NCBI RefSeq assembly: GCF_016629565.1
Contig: NZ_AP023057.1
Location: 744,001-808,000, forward strand
Reading direction: 5' to 3'
Origin: Nitratiruptor sp. YY08-10
GTDB lineage: Bacteria > Campylobacterota > Campylobacteria > Campylobacterales > Nitratiruptoraceae
Length of the DNA stretch: 64,000 nucleotides
Shown here: in pieces, positions 46,920 to 55,139 of the stretch
Position numbering within the stretch: the stretch's first letter is position 1
Layout of the letters: every line of letters starts with the position of its first letter
Notes under the pieces: model-generated
Database searches by the model: none
Told to the model about the DNA's origin: nothing
Seen by the model: the letters and a program-made list of their open reading frames with translations, nothing else
Translations under genes and position numbers: made by a program

Positions 46920-47213
46920 CTATTCTATAATTTTTGGAACGATGAAAAAGTTATCGGCTGATTTCGGTGCATTTTGCAGGATTTTTTGTCCGATTTCCGG
47001 ATGCAGACTCGGCTCATCTTTTCTGAGTGGTGCAGATGCTTCAATCGGAGAAAATGTGGCTTCCACTCCAGAATAATCCAGTTCATCTAAAATATCTACA
47101 AATTCCAAAAATTTATTGAGCTCCTCGAGTATTTGATCTTTTTTTGCTTCGTCCACTTCAACCATGGAGAGTGTTTGGAGACGTTTTAGGAGTTGATGAT
47201 CGATTTTTTGCAT
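46920..47213 (-). CDS. gatC: Asp/Glu-tRNA amidotransferase subunit C
   Basis: A 97-residue subunit that stabilises GatA for making Gln-tRNA and Asn-tRNA. It has the family pattern: helical N-terminus, ILEELNKFLEFVDILDELD, then VEATFSPIEASAPLRKDEP. gatA and gatB are not here, as is common. It is first of a five-gene minus-strand chain and divergent from the YfgM-like gene. Confidence 0.9.
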   Translation of the reverse strand: MQKIDHQLLKRLQTLSMVEVDEAKKDQILEELNKFLEFVDILDELDYSGVEATFSPIEASAPLRKDEPSLHPEIGQKILQNAPKSADNFFIVPKIIE

Positions 47214-47314
47214 TTTTTCTATGCCTTCATGAATTTTTTTGATAGCATTTTACCATAAAATAATCTTTTCTTTGATAAGATTAAAACATTCAAAACGATT
47301 TGAAAGGCCTGATT

Positions 47315-47917
47315 TTGGGAACAAAAGAGAACATCGATTTTATCAAACAGGAACTAAGTAACGAAGAGAAACTGTTGGAGTCGGTTATCCGACTGGAAAA
47401 ATGGTATAAAAAATATAGCAAAATTATCGTTTCAGCCGTTGTCTTGCTCCTTGTAGCAGGTGTGGGATACAGTGTATATGAGTGGAAAAAACAGAGTGAT
47501 CTGGAAGAATCCAATATCGCATATCTTAAACTTTTAAAAAATCCAAAGGATGCAACATCCTTACAGATTTTGCAAGACAGAAATCCAAAACTTTATATGC
47601 TCTATCTTTATCAAATCGGTGTAAAACACAAGAATGCAAAAAATCTTGAAACAGTAAAAAAGGGAGGTGATACGGTTTTGTCCGATCTTGCTACCTATCA
47701 TTTAGCTGTTATCAACAAAGATCAAAAGGCTCTGCAGGTGTATGCAAACAAAGAGACTATCTTAAAAGAGTTTGCCATTTTGGACCGAGGATATGCTCTA
47801 TTGGCACGAAACAGCATCAAAGAGGCTCATAAGGTTTTGGATAGTATCGGACAAAATTCTCAGGGCTATCTTTATGCGAAGATTCTCAAACATTATGGTG
47901 TGAAGGAAAATAGATGA
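47315..47917 (+). CDS. YfgM-like membrane-anchored TPR protein
   Basis: 200 residues from TTG 47315, 7 bases after GAAAGG; a TTG at 47300 is an alternative. A short cytoplasmic N-terminus is followed by one membrane segment (about 37-55, IIVSAVVLLLVAGVGYSVY) and a periplasmic helical repeat region. The layout matches YfgM, an inner-membrane chaperone partner of SecYEG. In E. coli yfgM is next to bamB; here it also overlaps a BamB-like gene by 4 bases, which supports the call. Confidence 0.75.
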   Translation: MGTKENIDFIKQELSNEEKLLESVIRLEKWYKKYSKIIVSAVVLLLVAGVGYSVYEWKKQSDLEESNIAYLKLLKNPKDATSLQILQDRNPKLYMLYLYQIGVKHKNAKNLETVKKGGDTVLSDLATYHLAVINKDQKALQVYANKETILKEFAILDRGYALLARNSIKEAHKVLDSIGQNSQGYLYAKILKHYGVKENR

Positions 47918-48918
47918 AACAATGGATATATGGAATCGGTATTGCAGCGGCTCTTATACTTACAGGTTGTAGTTCAAAACAGTATTTCCAACCTGAGGAT
48001 ATTGCAGGAGCCGTAAGTTTTGACGGAAACTTGCCAGCTCCTATTACAGATGTTTTGCGAGACGGAGCGACGCTTGCTGACGGTGAGTTTATTTCACAAG
48101 AGGGTCTGGAACATTATAAGATGCCCAAAAATTTTCTATTTATTAAAAAAAGTGAGGGCAAATATCTTATCGCTGACAGATGTAAGAGAGTTGAAGTTGT
48201 TGATGCCTCATCAAAAAAGATCATTTTCAAAAAAGATTTTGATATGAAAAGTGCGGTAGCTGCCAATATCAACGGTGATTTTCTTGCTTTAGTTTTTGAT
48301 GACAATTCCCTTGGGCTTATCGATATACGAAGCGGTGAAGTGCTCTATTCATCCAGACAAAAACCGGCGATTGCCAATGATACAAAAATAGCCAATCCCT
48401 ATTTTTTGGGAAAACTTGTCATTTTCCCTACGTTAGACGGGAAACTTGTAGTGGTCGATCCGGAAAGAAAAAAAGAGCTCCGTACGATTATTGTTGGGAC
48501 GCATGAGAATTTTAACAATGTTATCTTTTTGAATGTCATCGATGACAAACTGATTGCCGCAACGCCAAACCGTATCATCTCTGTTACACCCCAATTCACC
48601 AATGCTTTGGATCTAGAGCTCAGTGATGTAGTATATGTCAAAAATAGAGTCTATCTTCTAGCAAAAGACGGCACGATCACACTTACAGATCCTTCACTGA
48701 ATGTTTTAAAACAAAGAAAGTACAATTTTGCCCACTATACCGGCGCTATCTATGGCCAATATCTCTATATCATAGAAAGAGGCGGCTATATTATCGCTTT
48801 GGATAAAGATTTGAGAGCTTCCAATATTTTCGAATTCCCATCCAAAATTGAAGAGTATATCTTTACTGCCAAAGACAAAGTATTTTATGATGATAAATAT
48901 TTCACGCTTAATCGATGA
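47914..48918 (+). CDS. BamB-like outer-membrane lipoprotein
   Basis: A 334-residue lipoprotein with signal and lipobox LILTGC (Cys about 19). The rest is beta-propeller-like with repeated strands such as LIADRCKRVEVVDASSKK, LGLIDIRSGEVLYSS and LVVVDPERKKELRTII, like BamB and PQQ-repeat proteins. BamB is a scaffold of the BAM complex. Position after yfgM is as in E. coli. Divergence from E. coli BamB is large, so the name is by layout. Confidence 0.75.
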   Translation: MKQWIYGIGIAAALILTGCSSKQYFQPEDIAGAVSFDGNLPAPITDVLRDGATLADGEFISQEGLEHYKMPKNFLFIKKSEGKYLIADRCKRVEVVDASSKKIIFKKDFDMKSAVAANINGDFLALVFDDNSLGLIDIRSGEVLYSSRQKPAIANDTKIANPYFLGKLVIFPTLDGKLVVVDPERKKELRTIIVGTHENFNNVIFLNVIDDKLIAATPNRIISVTPQFTNALDLELSDVVYVKNRVYLLAKDGTITLTDPSLNVLKQRKYNFAHYTGAIYGQYLYIIERGGYIIALDKDLRASNIFEFPSKIEEYIFTAKDKVFYDDKYFTLNR

Positions 48919-49241
48919 AAAAGCTAGTGGAAAAACTGAAAAACAAAGAGCTCTTTCAACAGCTGCGCCAAATTGATCTCTCCTCTTTTGGCATCAAAAA
49001 GAGATGGGAGCTGTTTGAAGGAGTCAACGAAAAAAAAGAGTACATTCTAGTTGTTCGTATAGCGCGCAAAAGTCGATTTTTGCTTAAAGATGCTCAAGAG
49101 CTTGAAAGTGTGAGTGCATCGGTTGCGAACGAGTTGGGCCACAATTTTAAAAAGAGATATCTTTTGCTGCAGGCACCTCTGTGTTCAAAAGCGGCCGAGT
49201 ATCTCAAAAAAAGAGGCTGGAAAATCGATGCTTCTTTGTGA
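48915..49241 (+). CDS. Small soluble protein of unknown function
   Basis: A 108-residue basic protein with no recognisable family. It overlaps the BamB-like gene by ATGA and the coaX start (49228) lies within its 3' end. Predicted alternating helices and strands with YILVVRIARKSRFLLKD and KKRGWKIDASL. Codon use looks like its neighbours and it is tightly coupled, so it is probably a real gene. Confidence 0.65.
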   Translation: MKKLVEKLKNKELFQQLRQIDLSSFGIKKRWELFEGVNEKKEYILVVRIARKSRFLLKDAQELESVSASVANELGHNFKKRYLLLQAPLCSKAAEYLKKRGWKIDASL

Positions 49242-49836
49242 TATAGGAAATACCAATATAAAAATATACAATGACGGATTGGTGCAAATAGTATCTCAAG
49301 AGGAACTTTTGTCCTATCAGGATCAAAGGCTTTTCTATCTTAGCGTCCATCCCTCTTTACAAAGTTTTCCGGATTGCAAGAAGTGGATCAATCTTGAACC
49401 ATTTGTTTCTGTAAAGAGTAGTTATAACGGATTGGGAGTGGATAGAAAAGCATTATGTTCTCTTGTGGATGAAGGAACTGTGATTGACGCAGGGAGTGCC
49501 ATTACGGTTGATGTGATGCAAGACAATATTCATACGGGTGGATTTATCTATCCTGGGAAAAAAGCTTTTTTTGAAGCTTTTAGAAATATTTCACCAAGGC
49601 TCGATTTTTCTTATCAGGATATTTTGAAAGATCGATTGCCTCAAGAGACACGTTCGGCACTGAGTTACGGTTTTATAGCTCCTTTGGTGGCGCTGGTCGA
49701 AAAACTTCCAAAGCCGTGGTATGTGACAGGGGGTGATGGAGGATTGCTGTTGCAATATTTGCCAGATGCGATATACAGACCTCATATGATTTTTGAAGCG
49801 ATGAAGCAAATAATACAAAGGAATGGATTATGCTAA
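49228..49836 (+). CDS. coaX: Type III pantothenate kinase
   Basis: 202 residues from ATG 49228; the frame is open upstream but that part lies inside the preceding gene. The enzyme phosphorylates pantothenate for CoA. ASKHA motifs: LLCDIGNTNIKIYND, GLGVDRKALC, VIDAGSAITVDVM, TGGFIYPGKKAF and YVTGGDGGLL. A bit shorter than most CoaX (about 250), as in other Campylobacterota. Confidence 0.9.
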   Translation: MLLCDIGNTNIKIYNDGLVQIVSQEELLSYQDQRLFYLSVHPSLQSFPDCKKWINLEPFVSVKSSYNGLGVDRKALCSLVDEGTVIDAGSAITVDVMQDNIHTGGFIYPGKKAFFEAFRNISPRLDFSYQDILKDRLPQETRSALSYGFIAPLVALVEKLPKPWYVTGGDGGLLLQYLPDAIYRPHMIFEAMKQIIQRNGLC

Positions 49837-50447
49837 CGATTGCACTTCCAAAGGGTCGGATTGGTGAGGATTCTTTAGCTCTTTTTGAAAAAATTTTTGA
49901 TGAGAAATTTGAGTTTGGAAAAAGAAAACTGATTTTGGAAGCAGGTGGCTTTCGGTTTATGAAAGTGAGAAACCAAGATGTTCCAACCTATGTATATCAT
50001 CAAGCGGCTGATCTTGGTATTGTCGGATTGGATGTGTTGGAGGAGAAACGGCTTGATATTATGAGACTGCTTGATCTCGGTTTTGGCAAATGTGACATAT
50101 GTATCGGGATCAAAGCGGAAGAGGAGCTGGATTTTTCGAAGCCAAGTTATAAAGTCGCAACTAAGATGGAAAATATTACAAGAGATTTTTTTAGCAAAAA
50201 GGCGATACCCGTTGAGATCATTAAACTGTATGGTTCTATTGAGTTGGCACCTCTTGTAGGATTAGCCGATATGATCGTAGATATTGTCGAAACGGGAGAG
50301 ACAATGCGTCAAAATGGATTGAAGCCTGCTTTGAAGATTATGGAAAGCAGTGCTTTTTTGATAGCCAATAAAAACAGCTTTTATCAGAAAAAAGCACAAA
50401 TTTTGCATTTACGTGAGCAGATGAGTAAGGTTTTATATGGGGCTTGA
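49830..50447 (+). CDS. hisG: ATP phosphoribosyltransferase, short form
   Basis: A 205-residue first enzyme of histidine synthesis. Motifs: LTIALPKGRIGEDSL, the DLGIVGLDVLEE region, YGSIELAPLVGLADMIVDIVETG and the end LKIMESSAFLIANK. It lacks the regulatory C-terminal domain, so it is the short form that needs HisZ. HisZ is not in this window. It overlaps coaX and the next methyltransferase. Confidence 0.95.
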   Translation: MLTIALPKGRIGEDSLALFEKIFDEKFEFGKRKLILEAGGFRFMKVRNQDVPTYVYHQAADLGIVGLDVLEEKRLDIMRLLDLGFGKCDICIGIKAEEELDFSKPSYKVATKMENITRDFFSKKAIPVEIIKLYGSIELAPLVGLADMIVDIVETGETMRQNGLKPALKIMESSAFLIANKNSFYQKKAQILHLREQMSKVLYGA

Positions 50448-51117
50448 ACTCTATGCGAAAATTGAACCTTTTTTGGGATTTGAACAAGAAAAACAGAAAC
50501 TTTATCAAATCTACATCGATAAACTACAGAGTTTAGGAATAAAAAATTTTCTTGATTTGGGATGCGGTAGCGGTACATTCATGCAATTGGCCCTTGATAA
50601 GGGGTTGGAGCCTTTTGGTATCGATTTGAGTACGGAGATGGTTCGTCGATGTCAAAACAAAGGTTTAAAAGCAAAAGCGATCGATATATGCGATATGCAG
50701 GAGAGGTTTGAGGCTGTTACTGCAGTGTTTGATGTGCTTAATTATATTGAACCGAAACATTTGGAGAGGTTTTTTGACTGTATTGCAAAACGGCTCCCAA
50801 TCGGCGGCTATTTTCTTTGTGATATCAATACGCTTTTTGGATTTGAAGAGATTGCACAAGGTTCGCTCATTCTTGATCAAGAAACAGTTTGCATCGGTAT
50901 TGATGCAGAGTTTGATAGGGAAAAGCTTATGACAAAATTTATTCTTTTTGAACAAAAAGATAACTGTTTTACAAAATCTGTCGATAATATAGTGCAATAT
51001 TATCATGATGTTGCCGACCTGAAAAAATTTGCGTTACAGTTGGTTGATATAGATTTGATATCGTTGTATGCAGATCAGTCAGATAAGGCGTTATTGACGT
51101 TTCAAAAGGGTAGATGA
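50437..51117 (+). CDS. SAM-dependent methyltransferase
   Basis: A 226-residue class I methyltransferase. Motif I is FLDLGCGSGTFMQLAL near residue 40, followed by FGIDLSTEMVRRC and a VFDVLNYIEP motif. Substrate unknown. It overlaps hisG by 11 bases and the PilZ-HDOD gene follows without a gap, so it is part of a coupled chain. Confidence 0.8.
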   Translation: MGLELYAKIEPFLGFEQEKQKLYQIYIDKLQSLGIKNFLDLGCGSGTFMQLALDKGLEPFGIDLSTEMVRRCQNKGLKAKAIDICDMQERFEAVTAVFDVLNYIEPKHLERFFDCIAKRLPIGGYFLCDINTLFGFEEIAQGSLILDQETVCIGIDAEFDREKLMTKFILFEQKDNCFTKSVDNIVQYYHDVADLKKFALQLVDIDLISLYADQSDKALLTFQKGR

Positions 51118-52955
51118 TGGGGTTGTTTGGTTTTGGTAAAAAGAAAAAGGAGCAGGTTGCTGTCAGCGAAACGAATGAAATTGAACATATTGCCATTAAT
51201 CATCGAAAAGAGAATCGGTATATTGCAAAGTCTGGTACCACTTGCAATTATGGTGAGGTTGTCGATTTTTCAAAAAAGAGTCTTGCTGTAGCTGTTACGA
51301 AAGGGTCCCATGAAACGGGTGAATCTTTGCAACTGGAGCTTGAAGGAATCAGTATTGATGCAAAAGTATTACGGGTTGCTCCGAAAAAAATGGCTTTAAA
51401 ATTGGAAAATGATCTTGCCGAATCTGTAGCAAAACGGATAAAAACCAAACTCAAAGAGAGTGAAATTGAACCAAAATCTTTACTCGATTTTCAAAATATG
51501 GAACATGACCCTGATATGGAGAAAAAAAGAGCGATCATTAATCTTATGCTTGAACTAGAAGATCCCAATACAAGTGTAGAAAAATTTAAAGATAGTATTC
51601 ATGCTATCCCTGAGATACGGGACCATCTTATTGCTCAAGCCAATTCGCTGGAAAACAGCAGACTGGGTGAAGTAAAAGATGAGGGAGGAGCCGTTACGAG
51701 GCTCGGTTTTGATAGAGTAAAGGCTATTGTGTATGACTATATTATGCAAGAGAGTACGAAAGCGGATGAATCCCTTTCGCATTTTAAAGATTTCGATATA
51801 TATAAAATTGTTTTAGGGGCTTATTTTAAAAAGTTTGCGCCTCTGTTTGGTTTTAAAGACAGAAACAATGAAGCGATACACTTTTTAAGTACGCTCAATA
51901 TAGGAGCGGAATATCTTGCGAAACAGAGTGGACGTTTAGCCGAACTTTACAAATCTCCGTATGAACTCTTTAGTTTTGAGATGCGGTTCATGGAATATCG
52001 TGAGTTTGGAACGGATCTTTTCGAAATTAACAAATATTACTTTGTCGATTCACTCAATATTTTTCGCTATATCTATGATGGATTTGTATTGGCAAACATG
52101 ATGCTTTATCCCAAATACACGCCTCACTATACAATAGAACTGAGTGAAAGAAAGATGCGCTTTGGGTTTATTGTCTATCTTTGTATTTTGGCCCTTCGCT
52201 TTATTCTTTCAAAAGACAAATACAGTGGAGTCATTTTTTATAATAGACTCAAACGGTTGGGATATGATGCGGTAAGTGCGAAAGAATTTATCAACGAAAC
52301 AAACGCCCTTATCAACCAGCAGTTGATTCGTTTGGGAATTGACAAAAAGATTCAGCAGCCAGATCTTGGAAGCGGATATGCGTTTTCATTGGAAAATTAC
52401 ATTGGGTCAGGGATCTATTATGAGTATGTCCATAGAATGCTTGTTTTATTCGATGACAAAGCTACAAGAATGGCATTACGGTTTGAAGATGAGTATTACA
52501 CGATGGATGTACTGGAAAAAGTGCTCAATTTTGATGAATTTGGATTTAAAAACAGCGCTTTTGTTATAGTGCCTTGCAGTGCCCTGGCCGATGATGAAGT
52601 CCCAATGGATCAATTCAAAGCATTCAATCTTGTCGTTTTTAAAGATGTAGACAAACTTCCAAAAAAATTACAAAAAGATTTTCTTAAAATATGGAAAGAT
52701 TACGAAGATAAGATTATTTGTACATTTAGCAGCGATTCGATGATAGAGTATGAGAACAAAGAGCTTTTTGAAGCATTACAGCCTTATATTGTCGATTTCC
52801 CAAGCTACTACCAAAGTCCGCTTCTTTATACCAAAATGCTTACCAATACAGCACAGCAAATCAATAAATTTCTTGGCACATCTGCTTGTGATATTGCATT
52901 GTTCAAAAACGATTATGTGACGCAAAAGAGTGTATATGTAGAGTGTTTAAAGTAA
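51117..52955 (+). CDS. PilZ-HDOD signalling protein with long unknown C-terminus
   Basis: About 612 residues from the second of two adjacent ATGs (51114, 51117). A PilZ-like domain (about 30-108) has RKENR, fitting RxxxR, then VDFSKKS in place of DxSxxG (last Gly replaced by Ser). An HDOD-like region follows (about 130-330: IINLMLELEDPNTSVEKF, IRDHLIAQANS, AVTRLGFDRVKAIV). The C-terminal 280 residues are not recognised. No signal peptide or clear transmembrane segment. It may bind c-di-GMP with reduced affinity. Ends at a strong bidirectional terminator. Confidence 0.8.
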   Translation: MGLFGFGKKKKEQVAVSETNEIEHIAINHRKENRYIAKSGTTCNYGEVVDFSKKSLAVAVTKGSHETGESLQLELEGISIDAKVLRVAPKKMALKLENDLAESVAKRIKTKLKESEIEPKSLLDFQNMEHDPDMEKKRAIINLMLELEDPNTSVEKFKDSIHAIPEIRDHLIAQANSLENSRLGEVKDEGGAVTRLGFDRVKAIVYDYIMQESTKADESLSHFKDFDIYKIVLGAYFKKFAPLFGFKDRNNEAIHFLSTLNIGAEYLAKQSGRLAELYKSPYELFSFEMRFMEYREFGTDLFEINKYYFVDSLNIFRYIYDGFVLANMMLYPKYTPHYTIELSERKMRFGFIVYLCILALRFILSKDKYSGVIFYNRLKRLGYDAVSAKEFINETNALINQQLIRLGIDKKIQQPDLGSGYAFSLENYIGSGIYYEYVHRMLVLFDDKATRMALRFEDEYYTMDVLEKVLNFDEFGFKNSAFVIVPCSALADDEVPMDQFKAFNLVVFKDVDKLPKKLQKDFLKIWKDYEDKIICTFSSDSMIEYENKELFEALQPYIVDFPSYYQSPLLYTKMLTNTAQQINKFLGTSACDIALFKNDYVTQKSVYVECLK

Positions 52956-52975
52956 AACGGGCTCAGGCCCGTTTT
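52954..52975. terminator. Bidirectional terminator between PilZ-HDOD gene and rpsR
   Basis: AAAACGGGC pairs perfectly with GCCCGTTTT around TCAG. The A/T ends give T-runs in both directions, and the stem serves the plus-strand PilZ-HDOD gene and the minus-strand rpsF-ssb-rpsR operon. Confidence 0.85.
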
Positions 52976-52981
52976 ACTTTA

Positions 52982-53257
52982 TTATTTGTAGATTGGCTGA
53001 AGTTCTTCAAATGGGTTTGGAATTACCCGTTTTCTATCAACGATATATGGAACAAGTGCAGCGTGTCTCGCTCTCTTAATCGCTTCTTCTACCATGACTT
53101 GATGTTTTTTACAGTTCCCTGTGAGTCGTCTTGGCATGATTTTGTATCGTTCGCTTAGACTATGTTTGATCAATTCGATATCTTTGTAATCGATAAATGT
53201 AACTTTTTGTTCACAATATTTGCAAGTTCTTTTTTTAAATCTTCTTTTTTCTGCCAC
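52982..53257 (-). CDS. rpsR: 30S ribosomal protein S18
   Basis: A 91-residue small-subunit protein. It has the C+ form: [17 protein letters not shown] with a later Cys, then LLKHSLSER-like [20 protein letters not shown]. Last gene of rpsF-ssb-rpsR. Complete. Confidence 0.96.
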
Positions 53258-53270
53258 TGTCTAATCCTTT

Positions 53271-53723
53271 CTAAAATGGAATTTCATCATCATCGATGTT
53301 TATTTCTGGAATTTCTGGCTTTTGTACCGGTTGGGATGGAGTGGGTTGAGGCTGAGCACTCGCTCTTGGCTCATTTGGCACAGCCGTTGTTCCTTCTTCA
53401 CGTCCTCCAAGCATCTGCAGATTATCCACTGCGATAGAGTGCTTGCTTCGTCTGTTTCCGTTTTGATCTACCCACTGCTCATACACGAGTCGGCCCTCGA
53501 TCAGTACTTTTCTCCCTTTGGAGAGATACTGGTTGGCAATTTCTGCAGCTCGTCCAAAAAGTGTGATGTCAATAAAACAGGTCTCCTCTTTTTGTTCGCC
53601 GCTTTGGGTTTTGTAGCGCCTGTTTGTTGCTATAGCGCTTTTTGCAATAGCCATACCAGACCCGGTATATCGCAGTTCGATATCGCGGGTGAGGTTGCCG
53701 ACCATTATGACTTTATTAAACAT
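53271..53723 (-). CDS. ssb: Single-stranded DNA-binding protein
   Basis: A 150-residue SSB: OB fold (1-105) with [19 protein letters not shown] and EEKTCFIDI-like [14 protein letters not shown], a Pro/Gln-rich linker and the acidic tip DDDEIPF for partner binding. ATG overlaps the rpsF end by 8 bases. It would work with the RecO and RecR encoded here. Confidence 0.96.
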   Translation of the reverse strand: MFNKVIMVGNLTRDIELRYTGSGMAIAKSAIATNRRYKTQSGEQKEETCFIDITLFGRAAEIANQYLSKGRKVLIEGRLVYEQWVDQNGNRRSKHSIAVDNLQMLGGREEGTTAVPNEPRASAQPQPTPSQPVQKPEIPEINIDDDEIPF

Positions 53724-54102
53724 TTTCGTTTGCTTCTTCTTTTGCTTCGCTGTTTGTTTGTCCGCTTAGTTTTTTTGCTCTTTCAACCATCTTTTCCCAA
53801 GCGCTAATATCTTTTTTTGTTTCATATTTGATAGTCAAGAATCGGATGACATCTTCAGTGATTCGATAGATTCTTTCAAGCTCCAAAACAGTATGAGAAG
53901 GTGCGGTAAAGTAGATGATATAGTAGTGTCCCCGCTCAAATTTTTGAATAGGATACGCAAGTTTTCTTACACCAAGATCCTCAGTCGCAACGATTTCACC
54001 ACCGTTGTTTTGGATCACCTCTTTGATAAACTCAAATTTCGCCTTGGACTCTTCATCCGTCAAAGTAGGCTTGAGCACGAAAAGTGTCTCGTAATGTCTC
54101 AT
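53716..54102 (-). CDS. rpsF: 30S ribosomal protein S6
   Basis: A 128-residue protein: [37 protein letters not shown] and [16 protein letters not shown] are the S6 pattern. Partner of S18 in the ribosome. AAGGAGAAG precedes the ATG. First gene of the operon. Confidence 0.96.
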   Translation of the reverse strand: MRHYETLFVLKPTLTDEESKAKFEFIKEVIQNNGGEIVATEDLGVRKLAYPIQKFERGHYYIIYFTAPSHTVLELERIYRITEDVIRFLTIKYETKKDISAWEKMVERAKKLSGQTNSEAKEEANENV

Positions 54103-54143
54103 TTCTTCTCCTTATGGCTATATATCCGAGTTTCCCCGGCAAG

Positions 54144-54167
54144 GCTTTTTTCTCAATATAAAAAAGC
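54144..54167 (-). terminator. AT-rich stem-loop downstream of holA
   Basis: GCTTTTTT pairs with AAAAAAGC around an 8-base loop, 12 bases after the holA stop and upstream of rpsF. Its T-run lies in the stem, so it could end holA transcription. rpsF's own promoter probably lies between it and 54103. Confidence 0.4.
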
Positions 54168-54179
54168 GCCCTTATACTA

Positions 54180-55139
54180 TCAAAAAAAAGCTTGTATTTT
54201 TATTAAGTAAGAAAACAAGGTTGCTTCTTTGTCGATATTGGTTTTTGTCTTTAAAAGGAGTTCGCACTCTTGAAGCAAGAGAAAAATTTCCGGATATTTT
54301 TTGATACGTATAGCCAGTTGTACGCGTTCCTCTTCTATCTGTTTTGGGAGTTTATAACCCAAAATGGCTTTGGAGTCGCTTTTGCCATGGAGCCGAATAT
54401 AGCTGTAAAATAAAAAGAGCTGTTGAAGGAAATTTTCAAAACCAAGCAAAATTTTCATCTCATTTTGCTCTTCTTCCAAAATCTTTTGGAGTTGTTCTTC
54501 GATGGGCTCCTTTTTTATGATTGACTTATACAAATGTTCCAGTTTCAATGGATTGAGAGGAAAAACCAAAGCATCTATCTCTTTGGAGCCAATCGGACCT
54601 TCTATCAAGGAGAGTTTTGCAAGTTCTTGAATAGCAAGCGAGAGATTATTTTGCAAAGTGGCTAAAAGATGTTCGATACTATGGTTATCGATATCGATGT
54701 TTTGCTCTTTGGCATAGTGCAAAAGTTCGTTTTTCGCTTCATGTAAAGAGGGTTTGAAAAAACGGACATGTACAGCACTATTTTTAGGACCAAAAAGCGT
54801 TTCAAGTTTTTTGCCCTCATTGGAATCGAGTTGATAGATGAAAAAGGAGTTGGGATTTTTGTTGCAAAGTTGGATAAGCGTTTCGATCTCTTTTTTGGGT
54901 AACGCTTTGTCATGTTTGATAATCAAAAGATTGGTGTCGCCAAACAAAGAAGCTTGCGAAAGGTAATTCTTGGCCGCTTCAAAATCATATTCGTCAAAAT
55001 AGAGTTGTAAGCGATTCTCTTTCGGGGTAATGGAGTCAGCTGTTTTTTTGGTGTACTTTTGTGTGAAGTAGGGTTCTTCACCCCAAAAAAGATATGCATT
55101 GTATGTTTTTTTTTGGGTGTCGAACTCTTTTTTATACAT
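54180..55139 (-). CDS. holA: DNA polymerase III delta subunit
   Basis: A 319-residue clamp-loader subunit. The N-terminal AAA-like region has NAYLFWGEEPYFTQKYTK and LLIIKHDKALPKKE, and the C-terminal part is helical (LLGFENFLQQLFLFYSYIRL). Divergent in sequence, as is normal for this family. The start overlaps the rnr stop by 8 bases. Confidence 0.85.
   Translation of the reverse strand: MYKKEFDTQKKTYNAYLFWGEEPYFTQKYTKKTADSITPKENRLQLYFDEYDFEAAKNYLSQASLFGDTNLLIIKHDKALPKKEIETLIQLCNKNPNSFFIYQLDSNEGKKLETLFGPKNSAVHVRFFKPSLHEAKNELLHYAKEQNIDIDNHSIEHLLATLQNNLSLAIQELAKLSLIEGPIGSKEIDALVFPLNPLKLEHLYKSIIKKEPIEEQLQKILEEEQNEMKILLGFENFLQQLFLFYSYIRLHGKSDSKAILGYKLPKQIEEERVQLAIRIKKYPEIFLLLQECELLLKTKTNIDKEATLFSYLIKIQAFF

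Noticed and set aside
49114-49227. Extended coaX start
   Set aside because: It is a shadow of the 108-residue gene; CoaX proteins begin with the LLCDIGNTN motif.
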